From: Zoogloea oleivorans
Lineage (GTDB): Bacteria; Pseudomonadota; Gammaproteobacteria; Burkholderiales; Rhodocyclaceae
Direction: 5' to 3'
NCBI GenBank assembly: GCA_030157785.1
Contig: JAOAUC010000061.1
Coordinates: 62,001-126,000, forward strand
Length of the DNA stretch: 64,000 nucleotides
This document shows, piece by piece, positions 10,773 through 18,870 of the stretch. Below the pieces are notes generated by a model that worked only from the letters and a program-made list of their open reading frames with translations, did not search any database and had not been told where the DNA came from. Both the position numbers and the translations under genes were made by a program. The first letter of the stretch is position 1. Each line of letters opens with the position of its first letter.

Positions 10773-12125
10773 TCAGCGCTTGGCCGGCGTCACCCGCCAC
10801 ACGCTGTTGCCCGTGTCGTCGGCCACCAGCAAGGCACCGGCATGATCCACCGCGACACCCACCGGGCGCCCTCGGGCATCGCCGTTCTCGCTCAGGAAGC
10901 CCGTCAGCACGTCTTCGGGCGGGCCGGCCGGGCGACCCTCGGCAAAGGGAACGAAGATCACCTTGTAGCCGCCGAAGGGCTGCCGATTCCATGAGCCGTG
11001 CTGGCCGACAAAAGCGCCACCCGCGTATTTTTTTGATAACAGCGTGGCGTTGTAAAAGGCAAGGCCGAGGGACGCCGTATGCGCGCCCAGCGCATAGTCC
11101 GGCACCCGCGCCAGGGCAATCAGATCGGGCCGTGGCGGGCTGGGGCGGGTGTCCACATGCTGGCCGTAGTAGCTGTAGGGCCAGCCGTAAAAGGCGCCGT
11201 CCTGCACGGCGGTCATGTAGTCCGGCACCAGATCGCTGCCGAGCCCGTCCCGTTCATTGACGGTGGTCCACAGGGCGCCGCTGGCGGGTTGCCAGGCCAG
11301 CCCGTTGGGGTTGCGCAGGCCCGACGCGAAGAGGCGCGCGCGGCCGCTGGCCAGGTCGATCTCGTGAATGGCGGCGCGCCCGGTTTCCTTGTCCATGCCG
11401 TTTTCGCCGGCGTTGCTGTTGGAGCCCACCGTGACATAGAGGCGCGTGCCGTCGGGGCTGGCGATGAGGTTCTTGGTCCAGTGGTGGTTGAGCTTGCCGG
11501 CCGGCAGGTCGATGAGCTTTACCCCCGGCGTGGTGATCTGCGTGGCGCCGGGCACATAGGCAAAGCGCCATACGGCATCGGTGTTGGCCACGTACAGATT
11601 GTTGCCGACCAAGGCCATGCCGAAGGGCGAATGCAGGCCCTGCAGGAAGACGCTGCGCGTTGCGGCAACGCCGTTGGCGTCGATGCCGCGGAGCAGGGTG
11701 ATGCGGTCGGCACTGGGCACGCCGGCACCGACGGACTTCATGATCTGCTTGCTGACCCAACCGACAAAGCCGGTGCCGATGTCGTGTTCGGCCGGGGCAT
11801 TGCTCTCCGCGACCAGCACATCACCGTTGGGCAGCACATGCAGCCAGCGCGGGTGGTCGAGGCCGCTGGCGTAGGCGCTCACCGCCAGGCCTGCCGCGGC
11901 CTGCGGCGTGGTGCCGGCCGGCCAGCCGACGGCGCGGGCAGTGTTGACGGTTGGAACAAGGTCCATCCGGGGGGCGGGAAGGCTTGGCCGGGGGCCGAAG
12001 CCGGCACTATCCGGCAGGGTGGCGACATCGCCACAGCCGGCGACGGCGAGGGTGAGGGCGAGCACCGCAGGGCTGCCCGAAAACAGTCCGTGTCGTCCGC
12101 CGCGGCGGGTTCTGCTTCGATTCAT
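10773..12125 (-). CDS. PQQ-type sugar dehydrogenase (sorbosone dehydrogenase-like) lipoprotein
   Basis: A 450-residue exported protein with a lipobox (LAVAGCGD) after an Arg-rich start, so probably lipid-anchored. From about residue 85 it shows a six-bladed propeller pattern of the glucose/L-sorbosone dehydrogenase family ([75 protein letters not shown]). The family oxidises sugars or aldoses with PQQ and feeds electrons to the respiratory chain; substrate unknown. It follows the alpha/beta hydrolase gene by 7 bp and is likely its operon partner. I found no shared dyad upstream. Confidence 0.85.
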   Translation of the reverse strand: MNRSRTRRGGRHGLFSGSPAVLALTLAVAGCGDVATLPDSAGFGPRPSLPAPRMDLVPTVNTARAVGWPAGTTPQAAAGLAVSAYASGLDHPRWLHVLPNGDVLVAESNAPAEHDIGTGFVGWVSKQIMKSVGAGVPSADRITLLRGIDANGVAATRSVFLQGLHSPFGMALVGNNLYVANTDAVWRFAYVPGATQITTPGVKLIDLPAGKLNHHWTKNLIASPDGTRLYVTVGSNSNAGENGMDKETGRAAIHEIDLASGRARLFASGLRNPNGLAWQPASGALWTTVNERDGLGSDLVPDYMTAVQDGAFYGWPYSYYGQHVDTRPSPPRPDLIALARVPDYALGAHTASLGLAFYNATLLSKKYAGGAFVGQHGSWNRQPFGGYKVIFVPFAEGRPAGPPEDVLTGFLSENGDARGRPVGVAVDHAGALLVADDTGNSVWRVTPAKR

Positions 12126-12132
12126 GAGGGTG

Positions 12133-12843
12133 TCAGCCGCTCAGTCCGGTGACCCATTCCAGCAGCAGGCGGGCGACTTCTTCCGGTTGGTCGAGGGGGG
12201 ACAGGTGGCCGCAGGTGTCGATGATGTGAAGCTGCGCATGCCTGATGTGGGTAGCGATTTCCTCGGCCATTTCGGGGGGCGTGATGAGGTCTTCGCGGCC
12301 AACGATCACCAGCGTCGGGCAGGTGATGGCGGCGAGGCCCGGACGGCTGTCGGCGCGGCCCATGATGGCTGTCTGCTGACGCAGGAAGACGTCCTTGCCG
12401 AGGCCGGTGAGCATCGAATGGAAGACGCCGCGCACCACCGGCAGGTTCATCCGGTCCGGGTGGGACAGACGCGGCAGCATCTGCTCGCTGACCGCCTCCA
12501 TGTCGGTTTCGGCCAGCTTCATCAGCGCCTTGCGGGCGGTGGAGGCTTCGGGGCTTTCGGGGCGGGCCGAGGTGTCCAGCAGGGCCAGGCCGCAGACGCG
12601 GTCGGGGGCCTGGCGCATGATTTCGAGGGCGACATAGCCGCCCATCGACAGGCCGACCAGTACGAAGCGTCCCGGGGGGGCCTGCTCGATTACGCCTGCC
12701 GCCAGCTCGGCAATGCTGTCCGAGCGGGTCAGGTCGGCCACTTCGGTCAAGGCCACCGGCGACAGCGCGGCGAGCTGCTCCCGGAAGAGGCTGGCGTCGT
12801 TGAGCAAACCCGGCAGGAAGAGCACGTGGACTTTTGGTTTCAT
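12133..12843 (-). CDS. Alpha/beta hydrolase
   Basis: A 236-residue cytoplasmic alpha/beta-fold hydrolase. The nucleophile elbow is GLSMGG (Ser near residue 66), preceded by the N-terminal [13 protein letters not shown] oxyanion segment. The acid is probably the Asp in [10 protein letters not shown] and the His that in [13 protein letters not shown]. The pattern resembles small esterases and acyl hydrolases of the YcdJ/MenH type, but the substrate cannot be inferred. First gene of a two-gene unit with the sugar dehydrogenase. Confidence 0.85.
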   Translation of the reverse strand: MKPKVHVLFLPGLLNDASLFREQLAALSPVALTEVADLTRSDSIAELAAGVIEQAPPGRFVLVGLSMGGYVALEIMRQAPDRVCGLALLDTSARPESPEASTARKALMKLAETDMEAVSEQMLPRLSHPDRMNLPVVRGVFHSMLTGLGKDVFLRQQTAIMGRADSRPGLAAITCPTLVIVGREDLITPPEMAEEIATHIRHAQLHIIDTCGHLSPLDQPEEVARLLLEWVTGLSG

Positions 12844-12937
12844 GGTTGGCTCCGTGGTGGCAGGTGGACGTTTCGTGGGGAGGTGCCCTGTCGGCTCTGC
12901 GGGGGCAGGGCGGAGCCGGCAGGTTCGCCTGCGCTGC

Positions 12938-13150
12938 TCAGCCCTTGGTCTTGTCGAGAAATTCCTTGACCTGCCTCTCGGCTTCGTCGCGGGTAATGGC
13001 GTAGCGCTCCTGGATCAGGCCGGCGAGTTTTTGATCGTGGCCTTCGGATTTGAGCAGTTCATCCTCGGTCAGCTTTCCCCAGGCAATCTTGGCGGCGCCT
13101 ACCTGTTGCTGCCATTTGCCCTTGAGTTCATCGACGCTGGGAATGTTCAT
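12938..13150 (-). CDS. CsbD-family stress protein
   Basis: A 70-residue hydrophilic protein. The N-terminal half matches the CsbD pattern (DELKGKWQQQVGAAKIAWGKLTEDELLKSEG is its core), and the C-terminal half (GLIQERYAITRDEAERQVKEFL) is typical of proteobacterial members. In other bacteria CsbD genes are induced by general stress; no biochemical role is established. It is divergent from the DUF3309 gene, and each direction has its own dyad promoter. Confidence 0.9.
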   Translation of the reverse strand: MNIPSVDELKGKWQQQVGAAKIAWGKLTEDELLKSEGHDQKLAGLIQERYAITRDEAERQVKEFLDKTKG

Positions 13151-13204
13151 GATTACCTCCGAATGAGTTCCGTGACCTGCACAGTGCGGGGAAACGGTGG
13201 AATG

Positions 13205-13247
13205 ACAATGGCAGTGAAGCCATGGGGCGTCGGTGCGCTGTCGCGCT
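13205..13247 (-). promoter_or_regulatory. Class II Crp-like promoter of the CsbD gene
   Basis: Read on the minus strand the block is AGCGCGACAGCGCACCGACG (13247-13228), with hexamer CATTGT at 13210-13205 in exact register. It is the left member of a convergent pair of blocks whose centres are 53 bp apart. Confidence 0.7.
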
Positions 13248-13280
13248 TACAGGCGGGGGCCGCAAGGCCGTTGCCGGAAA

Positions 13281-13323
13281 TGTTCGCCAGCGCACCGAGG
13301 CCGCGTGGGCATCGGCAGACAAT
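13281..13323 (+). promoter_or_regulatory. Class II Crp-like promoter of DUF3309-cbpA-cbpM
   Basis: TGTTCGCCAGCGCACCGAGG at 13281-13300 is followed by hexamer GACAAT at 13318-13323, in exact register. Predicted transcription starts near 13330, giving a leader of about 67 nt. Confidence 0.72.
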
Positions 13324-13396
13324 CGTCATGGCGATGCTGTTTCATGGTTCCGGTTTGCCGGGCCGGCAGCATCGATTCAGCGCGAAGGAGCCTGTC

Positions 13397-13555
13397 ATGT
13401 CACTCGGAACCATTCTTCTGGTTATCGTCATCCTCGCCCTGCTGGGCGCCCTTCCGACCTGGCCGCACAGCCAGTCCTGGGGCTATGGCCCGAGCGGCGG
13501 GGTGGGGCTGGTGCTGATCATCCTGGTCGTCCTGCTGCTGCTCGGACGCATCTAG
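13397..13555 (+). CDS. DUF3309 small membrane protein
   Basis: A 52-residue protein with two hydrophobic helices: residues 3-20 (LGTILLVIVILALLGALP) and 33-50 (GGVGLVLIILVVLLLLGR), joined by WPHSQSWGYGPSG. This is the DUF3309 pattern, function unknown. ATG has GAAGGAG upstream. It ends 6 bp before cbpA, so it probably leads a DUF3309-cbpA-cbpM operon. Confidence 0.88.
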   Translation: MSLGTILLVIVILALLGALPTWPHSQSWGYGPSGGVGLVLIILVVLLLLGRI

Positions 13556-13561
13556 ACGTTC

Positions 13562-14506
13562 ATGAAATTCAAGGACTACTACCAGGCTCTGGGGGTCGAG
13601 CGCGGCGCGACGGCGGACGAGATCAAGAAGTCCTATCGCAAGCTGGCCCACAAATACCACCCGGATGTCTCCAAGGACCCCGCCGGCGAGGAGAAATTCA
13701 AGGAGGTGGCGGAGGCCTACGCGACCCTGAAAGACCCCGAGAAGCGTCAGGCTTACGACGACCTCGGGCGGCGCCCGGCCGGCGAGTCCTTCACGCCGCC
13801 GCCCGACTGGCAGCAGCGCTTTCACACTGATGAAGCGGGCTTTGAGGACGTGGACCTGTCGGACCTGTTCGCCGCTTTCGGGCGTGCCGGCCACGGCCCT
13901 CGGCCGCGCAAGGACCCGCCGCGGCGCGGACAGGATTTCGAGATCACCGCGCCGGTGACGCTGGAGCAGATATTTCACGGCGGCGAAATCGAAGTGCGCG
14001 CCGAACTGCCGGAATACGATCCGAGCGGCCTGGCCCACCGGGTTGCACGCACCTTTCGTATCACCATTCCGAAAGGTGCCGGCGATGGCTACCGCCTGCG
14101 CCTGGCCGGCAAGGGTGGCCCCGGGCACAAGGGCGGGCCGGTTGGCGATCTTTACGTGGCCCTGGCCCTGCAGCCCCATCCCCTCTATCGCCCGAGCGGC
14201 CGCGATCTGTACATCGACCTGCCGCTGACCCCCTGGGAGGCCGCGTTGGGGGCGGACGTGGAGATTCCCACCCTGGCCGGCAGCGTCACCCTCAAGGTCA
14301 AGCCGGGTACCCAGTCCGGGCACAAGCTGCGCCTCGCCAGGCGCGGGCTGACGGCGAAGGACGGCAGCATCGGCGACCTGTATGCGCTGGTGCGCATCGA
14401 TGTGCCGGCCACCCTCAGCCCCGCCGAACACGATCTGTTCGTGCAGCTGGCGGCGCTATCCGGCTTCAACCCTCGCCAGCACTTCAAGTCAGGAGAGCCC
14501 GCATGA
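13562..14506 (+). CDS. cbpA: DnaJ-class co-chaperone CbpA
   Basis: A 314-residue DnaJ homologue of the CbpA type. The J domain is residues 1-70 with the HPD motif (KYHPDVSK) that stimulates DnaK. There is no cysteine-rich zinc domain; a short linker leads directly to two beta-sandwich substrate-binding domains (about 120-300). In E. coli CbpA works with DnaK, binds curved DNA and accumulates in starvation. It overlaps cbpM by 4 bp (ATGA), the usual arrangement with its inhibitor. Confidence 0.93.
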   Translation: MKFKDYYQALGVERGATADEIKKSYRKLAHKYHPDVSKDPAGEEKFKEVAEAYATLKDPEKRQAYDDLGRRPAGESFTPPPDWQQRFHTDEAGFEDVDLSDLFAAFGRAGHGPRPRKDPPRRGQDFEITAPVTLEQIFHGGEIEVRAELPEYDPSGLAHRVARTFRITIPKGAGDGYRLRLAGKGGPGHKGGPVGDLYVALALQPHPLYRPSGRDLYIDLPLTPWEAALGADVEIPTLAGSVTLKVKPGTQSGHKLRLARRGLTAKDGSIGDLYALVRIDVPATLSPAEHDLFVQLAALSGFNPRQHFKSGEPA

Positions 14507-14817
14507 ACACGCAATTTTCCGAGCCGGCAGGGCAGGGCGATACCCGGGTCTGCCGCATCGAATACCTCGCCGAAGTGTCCGGCCTGAGTACCGACGAGAT
14601 CGAGGATCTCGTCGCCATCGGCTTGATTGCGCCGGCTGACGAAGCCGTGCGGCCACCGGCTTTCGCGCTGTGCTGCGTGTTGACCGTGAAGACGGCACGG
14701 CGCCTGCGCGACGACTTTCAGCTCGACCGCCACGGCGTTGCGCTGGCCCTCACGCTGGTGCAGCGGATCCGCGAACTGCAGGCCGAACTGAAGGCGCTGC
14801 AGGCGCGGCTGGGTTAG
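14503..14817 (+). CDS. cbpM: Chaperone modulator CbpM
   Basis: A 104-residue MerR-like small protein that in E. coli binds the J domain of CbpA and blocks its co-chaperone and DNA-binding activity. The N-terminal half carries a helix-turn-helix-like segment (RIEYLAEVSGLSTDEIEDLVAIGLI), followed by a C-terminal helix (VALALTLVQRIRELQAELKALQARLG). Its start codon overlaps the cbpA stop codon, which supports coupled translation. Confidence 0.88.
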   Translation: MNTQFSEPAGQGDTRVCRIEYLAEVSGLSTDEIEDLVAIGLIAPADEAVRPPAFALCCVLTVKTARRLRDDFQLDRHGVALALTLVQRIRELQAELKALQARLG

Positions 14818-14826
14818 GGCGGGCTG

Positions 14827-14869
14827 TGTCTGGCAGCGCACCGACTGACGCGTCACGCCCTGTAAAGCT
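14827..14869 (+). promoter_or_regulatory. Class II Crp-like promoter of the flavodoxin-like reductase
   Basis: TGTCTGGCAGCGCACCGACT at 14827-14846 begins 10 bp after the cbpM stop codon. Hexamer AAAGCT at 14864-14869 is in exact register. The start codon is 53 bp after the block. Confidence 0.68.
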
Positions 14870-14898
14870 GGTCTTTCCTGATCCCCCACGGAGGCAGC

Positions 14899-15978
14899 AT
14901 GCCGCAAACTCCCGTTCCGCGCCTCGGCCAGGCACCTGCCAAGCTCGGGCGCAATGAATTCCACCTGCAGTTCCGGCGGGCCTACGCCGACCCGGCCTTC
15001 GATACGGTCAAGGATGCGCTGGCCGAAGTCGAGGAGATTGCCTGGGACAACTACAGCCACGGTCACAAGGCACCGCTGACTGCCCCCGCCGGCCCGGGCT
15101 TTGCCGACCCCGACTACCTGTTGTCGGTGGAATGGAAAGCCACCCGTGACCGCCTGCTGGCGGCCGAGAAGACCCAGCGCGACCCGGCTACCCGCTCGCG
15201 GGTGCTGCTGATCTGCGGTGCCGCGCGCAACGACGGTAGCTGCGCCAGCGAGATCTCGAAAACCTTCCGCATGACCCAGTGGGCAAGGGAGATCCTCGAA
15301 GCCGAGGGCATCGAGGTAGACCTGCTTGATCTGAGCCTGCTGACTTCCAGCTACGACCTGCATATCCATCCCTGCAAGGCCTGCGTGTCCACCGCCATGC
15401 CCCTGTGTCACTGGCCGTGCAGTTGTTATCCCAATCACGGGACACGCCAGACCAACGACTGGATGGCCGAGATCTATGAAAAATGGACTGCCGCCCACGG
15501 GGTCATCATTCTCACGCCGGTGTATTGGTACCAGACGCCGGGCGTGCTCAAGCTGATGATCGACCGGCTGGTGTGCGCCGATGGCGGCAACCCCGATCCG
15601 ACCACCACCCAGGGCAAGAAGGCCGAACTGGCCAAGGCGCTGGAAATAGCCGGCTGGAACTACCCCAAGCATCTGGCCGGCCGGGCTTACGGGCTGGTTG
15701 TGCATGGCGATGTGGCCGGTATCGAAGGCGTGCGCCGCGGGCTGTCGGACTGGCTCGACTGGATGGGCCTGATCGATGCCGGGGCCCTGTCGCGGCTGGA
15801 TCGCTACATCGGCTACTACAAGTCCTACGCGGACAGCCACGCCGCCCTCGACCGGGACCACTTCGTCCAGGACGAGATCCGCAACGTGGCCCGCGCCGTG
15901 GCCCAAACCGTTGCCGGCTTGCGTAGCGGCATCGTCACCGCGGCCGACGTCGGCCTGCATGCGCCGCGCCCGAAATAG
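14899..15978 (+). CDS. Flavodoxin-fold NAD(P)H-dependent FMN reductase-like protein
   Basis: A 359-residue protein, longer than the usual 180-200 of the family because of an N-terminal extension of about 95 residues. The flavodoxin-like fold begins at RVLLICGAARNDGSCASEI (near 101) and contains GVIILTPVYWYQTPGVLKLMIDRL, the usual FMN-phosphate region. A cysteine cluster (CKACVSTAMPLCHWPCSCYP, near 158-177) sits where iron-sulfur flavoproteins carry extra ligands, but the spacing does not match a known cluster. Role is probably quinone or flavin reduction under stress. ATG preceded by GGAGGCAGC. Confidence 0.8.
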   Translation: MPQTPVPRLGQAPAKLGRNEFHLQFRRAYADPAFDTVKDALAEVEEIAWDNYSHGHKAPLTAPAGPGFADPDYLLSVEWKATRDRLLAAEKTQRDPATRSRVLLICGAARNDGSCASEISKTFRMTQWAREILEAEGIEVDLLDLSLLTSSYDLHIHPCKACVSTAMPLCHWPCSCYPNHGTRQTNDWMAEIYEKWTAAHGVIILTPVYWYQTPGVLKLMIDRLVCADGGNPDPTTTQGKKAELAKALEIAGWNYPKHLAGRAYGLVVHGDVAGIEGVRRGLSDWLDWMGLIDAGALSRLDRYIGYYKSYADSHAALDRDHFVQDEIRNVARAVAQTVAGLRSGIVTAADVGLHAPRPK

Positions 15979-16010
15979 GCGCTCGCTCACCTCATTACCC
16001 GGAGCTCATC

Positions 16011-16553
16011 ATGAACACATCCGTCGAAGAAAATACCCCCGTTTCCAGCACAACAACCCACACGGTGTCGGCGGTCTATCCGAGCCGGGAGGAGGCCGAA
16101 GGCGTACGCCAGGTCTTGTTGGAGCGGGGCATTGCAGCCGGAGAAATCCGGATTTTCCAGGAAGCTCCCACGCAGCCTGCCGAGGAAGTCAGCGATGACG
16201 TGCTCAAGGACGTGCTGGTGGATGGCAGCATCGGCACCGTAGTGGGTACCGGTGTCGGGGCCCTCGGTACGCTGGCCATCGTGGCGTCCGGCATCACGCT
16301 TTTTGTGGCCAGCCCGGTGGTGGCACCTCTGGCCATGCTCGGCTGGTTCGCCGGCATTGGCGGCATCGTCGGGGCGGCTGTCGGCGCCGGCCGCAAGGAA
16401 GGGCGCTTTTCTGAGCTGGTGAGGGATGCCGTCAAGGCAGGCAACACTGTGCTGCTGGTCCGCACCCACTGCGCTACCGATCAGGAGTTGGCCCGCAACA
16501 TTGTCGAGGCGTCCTTCCGGGGCCGTGACGAAGTCAGTACGGAGTCGAGCTGA
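16011..16553 (+). CDS. General-stress protein with glycine-zipper core
   Basis: A 180-residue protein. Residues about 18-55 (THTVSAVYPSREEAEGVRQVLLERGI) resemble the general stress protein 17M/YflT N-terminal fold. The centre (about 70-130) is hydrophobic and Gly/Ala-rich (GTVVGTGVGALGTLAIVASGITLFVASPVVAPLAMLGWFAGIGG is the run of helices), suggesting two membrane-inserted helices. The C-terminus (GNTVLLVRTHCATDQELARNIV) is again soluble. No enzymatic motif. CCGGAGCTCATC precedes the ATG; it lies 32 bp after the reductase and may share its transcript. Confidence 0.7.
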   Translation: MNTSVEENTPVSSTTTHTVSAVYPSREEAEGVRQVLLERGIAAGEIRIFQEAPTQPAEEVSDDVLKDVLVDGSIGTVVGTGVGALGTLAIVASGITLFVASPVVAPLAMLGWFAGIGGIVGAAVGAGRKEGRFSELVRDAVKAGNTVLLVRTHCATDQELARNIVEASFRGRDEVSTESS

Positions 16554-16562
16554 CCCAGTAAA

Positions 16563-16589
16563 ACGGGGGCGGGCAATGCCCACCCCCGT
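16563..16589. terminator. Bidirectional terminator hairpin
   Basis: ACGGGGG (16563-16569) pairs with CCCCCGT (16583-16589), with an inner GGGC/GCCC stem and an AAT loop. It lies between two convergent genes. On the minus strand a TTTT run follows the stem. Confidence 0.7.
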
Positions 16590-16616
16590 CAGGGTAAGAA
16601 AGGTCTGGGTGGAGGG

Positions 16617-16841
16617 TCAGCGGGCGGGCTTTCCCACCTGATTACCGATGATGCCGCCCACCGCCGCGCCGCCTACCGTGCCGGTGGTGCTCCCGCCGGT
16701 AATCACGTTGCCAACCACGCCGCCCACTACGGCACCCGCCGCGGTGCTCTGGTCCCGCTGGGACATTCCGCTACATGCACCGAGACCGGGCAGCATTGCC
16801 AAGGTCGCCAGAATGGCCGCAAGTCTTTGTGTCGTTTTCAT
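16617..16841 (-). CDS. Glycine-zipper lipoprotein
   Basis: A 74-residue protein with a signal peptide and lipobox-like LGACSGM, then a glycine-zipper 2TM segment (AAGAVVGGVVGNVITGG...GGAAVGGIIGNQVG), as in small outer-membrane lipoproteins of the SlyB/Rick 17-kDa type. Probably lipid-anchored and envelope-associated. ATG is preceded by GAGGTAGCACC. Convergent with the glycine-zipper stress gene; no shared dyad found upstream. Confidence 0.82.
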   Translation of the reverse strand: MKTTQRLAAILATLAMLPGLGACSGMSQRDQSTAAGAVVGGVVGNVITGGSTTGTVGGAAVGGIIGNQVGKPAR

Positions 16842-16918
16842 GGTGCTACCTCTTCTTCGAGTGAATCAGCCGGCGGGCGAGCCCGCGTTCATGCCTGCGA
16901 GCTGGTTGCCACGTCCTT

Positions 16919-16939
16919 GCAGGGTCTTTGTAACCCTGC
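16919..16939. repeat. Inverted repeat in the 331-bp gap before the Crp gene
   Basis: GCAGGGT (16919-16925) and ACCCTGC (16933-16939) are a perfect 7-bp inverted repeat around CTTTGTA. It lies about 80 bp upstream of the lipoprotein gene (minus) and 230 bp upstream of the Crp-type gene (plus). It could be an operator or a weak hairpin. The rest of 16842-17058 shows no gene I can support. Confidence 0.35.
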
Positions 16940-17058
16940 CCGATCAGGATGGAGGCTGGAGGCGTTGCAGTCTGTGCTGCAGCCAACATTGGGCGCCATA
17001 CCCCAAGAAACCAATCTGGGCGGAATGCTGATTTTTGCTAGCATGAAAATGGAAGTTT

Positions 17059-17105
17059 TATATGTTGGCTATCGCACACAGTAATTCCTGCTTTTAGCCT
17101 ACTCT
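17059..17105 (+). promoter_or_regulatory. Class II Crp-like promoter of the Crp-PAS regulator (possible autoregulation)
   Basis: The + strand reads TATATGTTGGCTATCGCACA at 17059-17078, the same block in the opposite orientation to most sites, with its dyad (GTTGG-N4-CGCAC) centred at 17070.5. A hexamer TACTCT at 17100-17105 has A and T exactly where a dyad centred at -41.5 predicts. Predicted transcription starts near 17112. Confidence 0.6.
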
Positions 17106-17172
17106 GCCCTGTACAAACAAAATATTGCGCAATGAACCTATTCTTACTGCCTGCATGACCCGAGGTGCCCAG

Positions 17173-18477
17173 ATGCCCAGTTCTACTCCCGACAGCCCGC
17201 GACAAAACCGCATTCTGGCGGCCCTGTCGCCGGAAGAATATGCTCGACTGGCGGATGATCTGGAACTTGTCAGCCTGCCTGAGGGGCAGACTCTTCTCGA
17301 ATCCGGCGACAGTCTGGTTTTTGTCTATTTCCCCACAACCTCCATTTTTTCGCTGATTTCCACGACCGAGAACGGTTCGTCGGCCGAACTTGCCATGACC
17401 GGCAAGGATGGTCTGGTGGGGATTCCGCTGGTGCTGGGCGGCGACACGAGCAACTACAAGGTTGTCGTGCAAAGCGCAGGCAAGGCCTACCGCCTGCGCG
17501 CCGAGGTGATGTGCTGGGAGCTCGAGCAGAGCGGCAATCTGCGCCGGCTGGCCCTGAGTTACACCCAGGCTTTGATGACCCAGATGGCCCAGAGCGTAGT
17601 GTGCAACCGGCACCACTCAGTTGATCAGCAGCTGTGCCGCTGGCTGCTCCTCACCCTCGACCAGATGGACGGGAATCAGCTCCATGTGACCCAGGAAGTG
17701 ATCTCCAACATGCTCGGGGTGCGCCGCGAAGCCGTTACCGAGGCTGCCGGCAAGCTCCAGGCGGCCGGCTTGATCCAGTACCGCCGGGGCAACATCACGG
17801 TTACCGACCGCCCCGGCCTGGAGGCGCGGGTATGCGAGTGCTACGGCGTGGTCAAGGCCGAATACGATCGGCTCTTCCGTCTGCTGGCGGCTGCACCGGA
17901 CCGCTATCGGGCCCGCCCCAACCCGGCAACCCTGCGCCAGCGCGCCGAGGCCCGTTTGCAGCAGGCCCAGTCCGTTACTCAGGGGAGCCAGTGGGATGCG
18001 GAGCGACTGCTCCACGAACTGCAGGTGCACCAGATCGAACTCGAGATGCACAACGAGGAACTCCGCAACGCCTACGACGAGGCGGACACCCTGCGCGAGA
18101 AATACGCGGACATCTACGACTTTGCGCCGGTCGGCTATTTCACCCTGGATGCCCATGGCTCCATCCTGCAGATCAACCTGGCGGGGGCCATCCTGCTCGG
18201 CATGAAGCGCTCGCAAATGGGGCGCTCGCGCTTCGCCGCATCGGTAAAGCCGGAATTCCTGCCGGAATTCAATGGCTTTCTGGCCGATGTGGCGAGCGGC
18301 AGGGGGCGCAACAAATGCGAAGTTGCCTTGATTGCCACCAGTCAGCGCCCCGAGGCCCTGGTCCGCATTGAAGCGGTCATGGACGAAGGGGGCCGGGAGT
18401 GCCGTATGGTGGTGATGGACGTCACCGAAAAATCGCCCTTTGCTGTGCGTGCAGCGCGTACCGATTCCATCGGGTAG
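17173..18477 (+). CDS. Crp/Fnr-family regulator fused to a PAS domain
   Basis: A 434-residue transcription regulator. ATG 17173 is chosen because GAGG is 8 bases upstream; an ATG at 17155 and a TTG at 17125 lack ribosome sites. Residues about 12-130 form a cyclic-nucleotide-binding-type sensor, 150-225 the HTH with recognition helix LGVRREAVTEAAGKL (Arg-Glu placed as in CRP), 255-310 a coiled linker containing LLHELQVHQIELEM, and 313-425 a PAS domain (YDFAPVGYFTLDAHGSILQINLAGA). The Fnr N-terminal cysteine cluster is absent. A C-terminal PAS on a Crp protein is unusual and could add a second input. It is the only Crp/Fnr gene seen here, and its own promoter carries the shared dyad, so it is the leading candidate for the regulator of that dyad. 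Confidence 0.85.
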   Translation: MPSSTPDSPRQNRILAALSPEEYARLADDLELVSLPEGQTLLESGDSLVFVYFPTTSIFSLISTTENGSSAELAMTGKDGLVGIPLVLGGDTSNYKVVVQSAGKAYRLRAEVMCWELEQSGNLRRLALSYTQALMTQMAQSVVCNRHHSVDQQLCRWLLLTLDQMDGNQLHVTQEVISNMLGVRREAVTEAAGKLQAAGLIQYRRGNITVTDRPGLEARVCECYGVVKAEYDRLFRLLAAAPDRYRARPNPATLRQRAEARLQQAQSVTQGSQWDAERLLHELQVHQIELEMHNEELRNAYDEADTLREKYADIYDFAPVGYFTLDAHGSILQINLAGAILLGMKRSQMGRSRFAASVKPEFLPEFNGFLADVASGRGRNKCEVALIATSQRPEALVRIEAVMDEGGRECRMVVMDVTEKSPFAVRAARTDSIG

Positions 18478-18489
18478 TGCGGCCACGCT
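18447..18489 (+). promoter_or_regulatory. Possible degenerate Crp-like promoter of the DUF1840 gene
   Basis: A half-conserved block at 18447-18466 ends in CGCGTACCGATT, matching only the gene-side half of the shared block. Hexamer CACGCT at 18484-18489 is in the expected register. The site overlaps the end of the Crp-PAS gene; support is weak. Confidence 0.3.
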
Positions 18490-18538
18490 GTGCATTCCGC
18501 CAGTGCCATGCCGCATCCCGTTCCAAGGAGAACAGATC

Positions 18539-18856
18539 ATGCTTTACACCTTCAAGTCCCCGGCCACCGCCAATCTTGTGATGCTCGAGAAGAACGGTGC
18601 GCAGATGCTCACCATCATCGGCAAGGAACTGTTGCCCCAGGGCATCATCACGGTGGCCCAGATTCCGGATGCCATGGCCGCGCTGGAGGCAGAGGTCGAC
18701 GCGCAGGAGGCCGCCCAGGGGCAGCCCGAAAATGGCCCGACGCCGGAGTCGGAAGAACAGGTTGAGCATGTCACCCTGCGTCAGCGGGTCACGCCCTTCA
18801 TCGAGATGCTGCAGCGCAGCGAGGATGCCGGTGAGGCCGTGGTGTGGGGCGTTTGA
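18539..18856 (+). CDS. DUF1840 protein
   Basis: A 105-residue soluble acidic protein matching the DUF1840 pattern: MLYTFKSPATANLVMLEKNGAQMLTIIGK at the N-terminus, then a charged linker and a C-terminal HVTLRQRVTPFIEMLQRSEDAGEAVVWGV helix-rich end. Function unknown; the family is common in Betaproteobacteria. AAGGAG is 9 bases upstream of the ATG. It follows the Crp-PAS gene by 61 bp and faces the histidine kinase gene. Confidence 0.85.
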   Translation: MLYTFKSPATANLVMLEKNGAQMLTIIGKELLPQGIITVAQIPDAMAALEAEVDAQEAAQGQPENGPTPESEEQVEHVTLRQRVTPFIEMLQRSEDAGEAVVWGV

Positions 18857-18870
18857 GCGACCGGGCGTTA

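Noticed and set aside
17124-17133. Perfect 10-bp palindrome ATTGCGCAAT before the Crp-PAS gene
   Set aside because: It lies downstream of the predicted transcription start and a 10-bp palindrome can occur by chance. I saw no second copy at other promoters.
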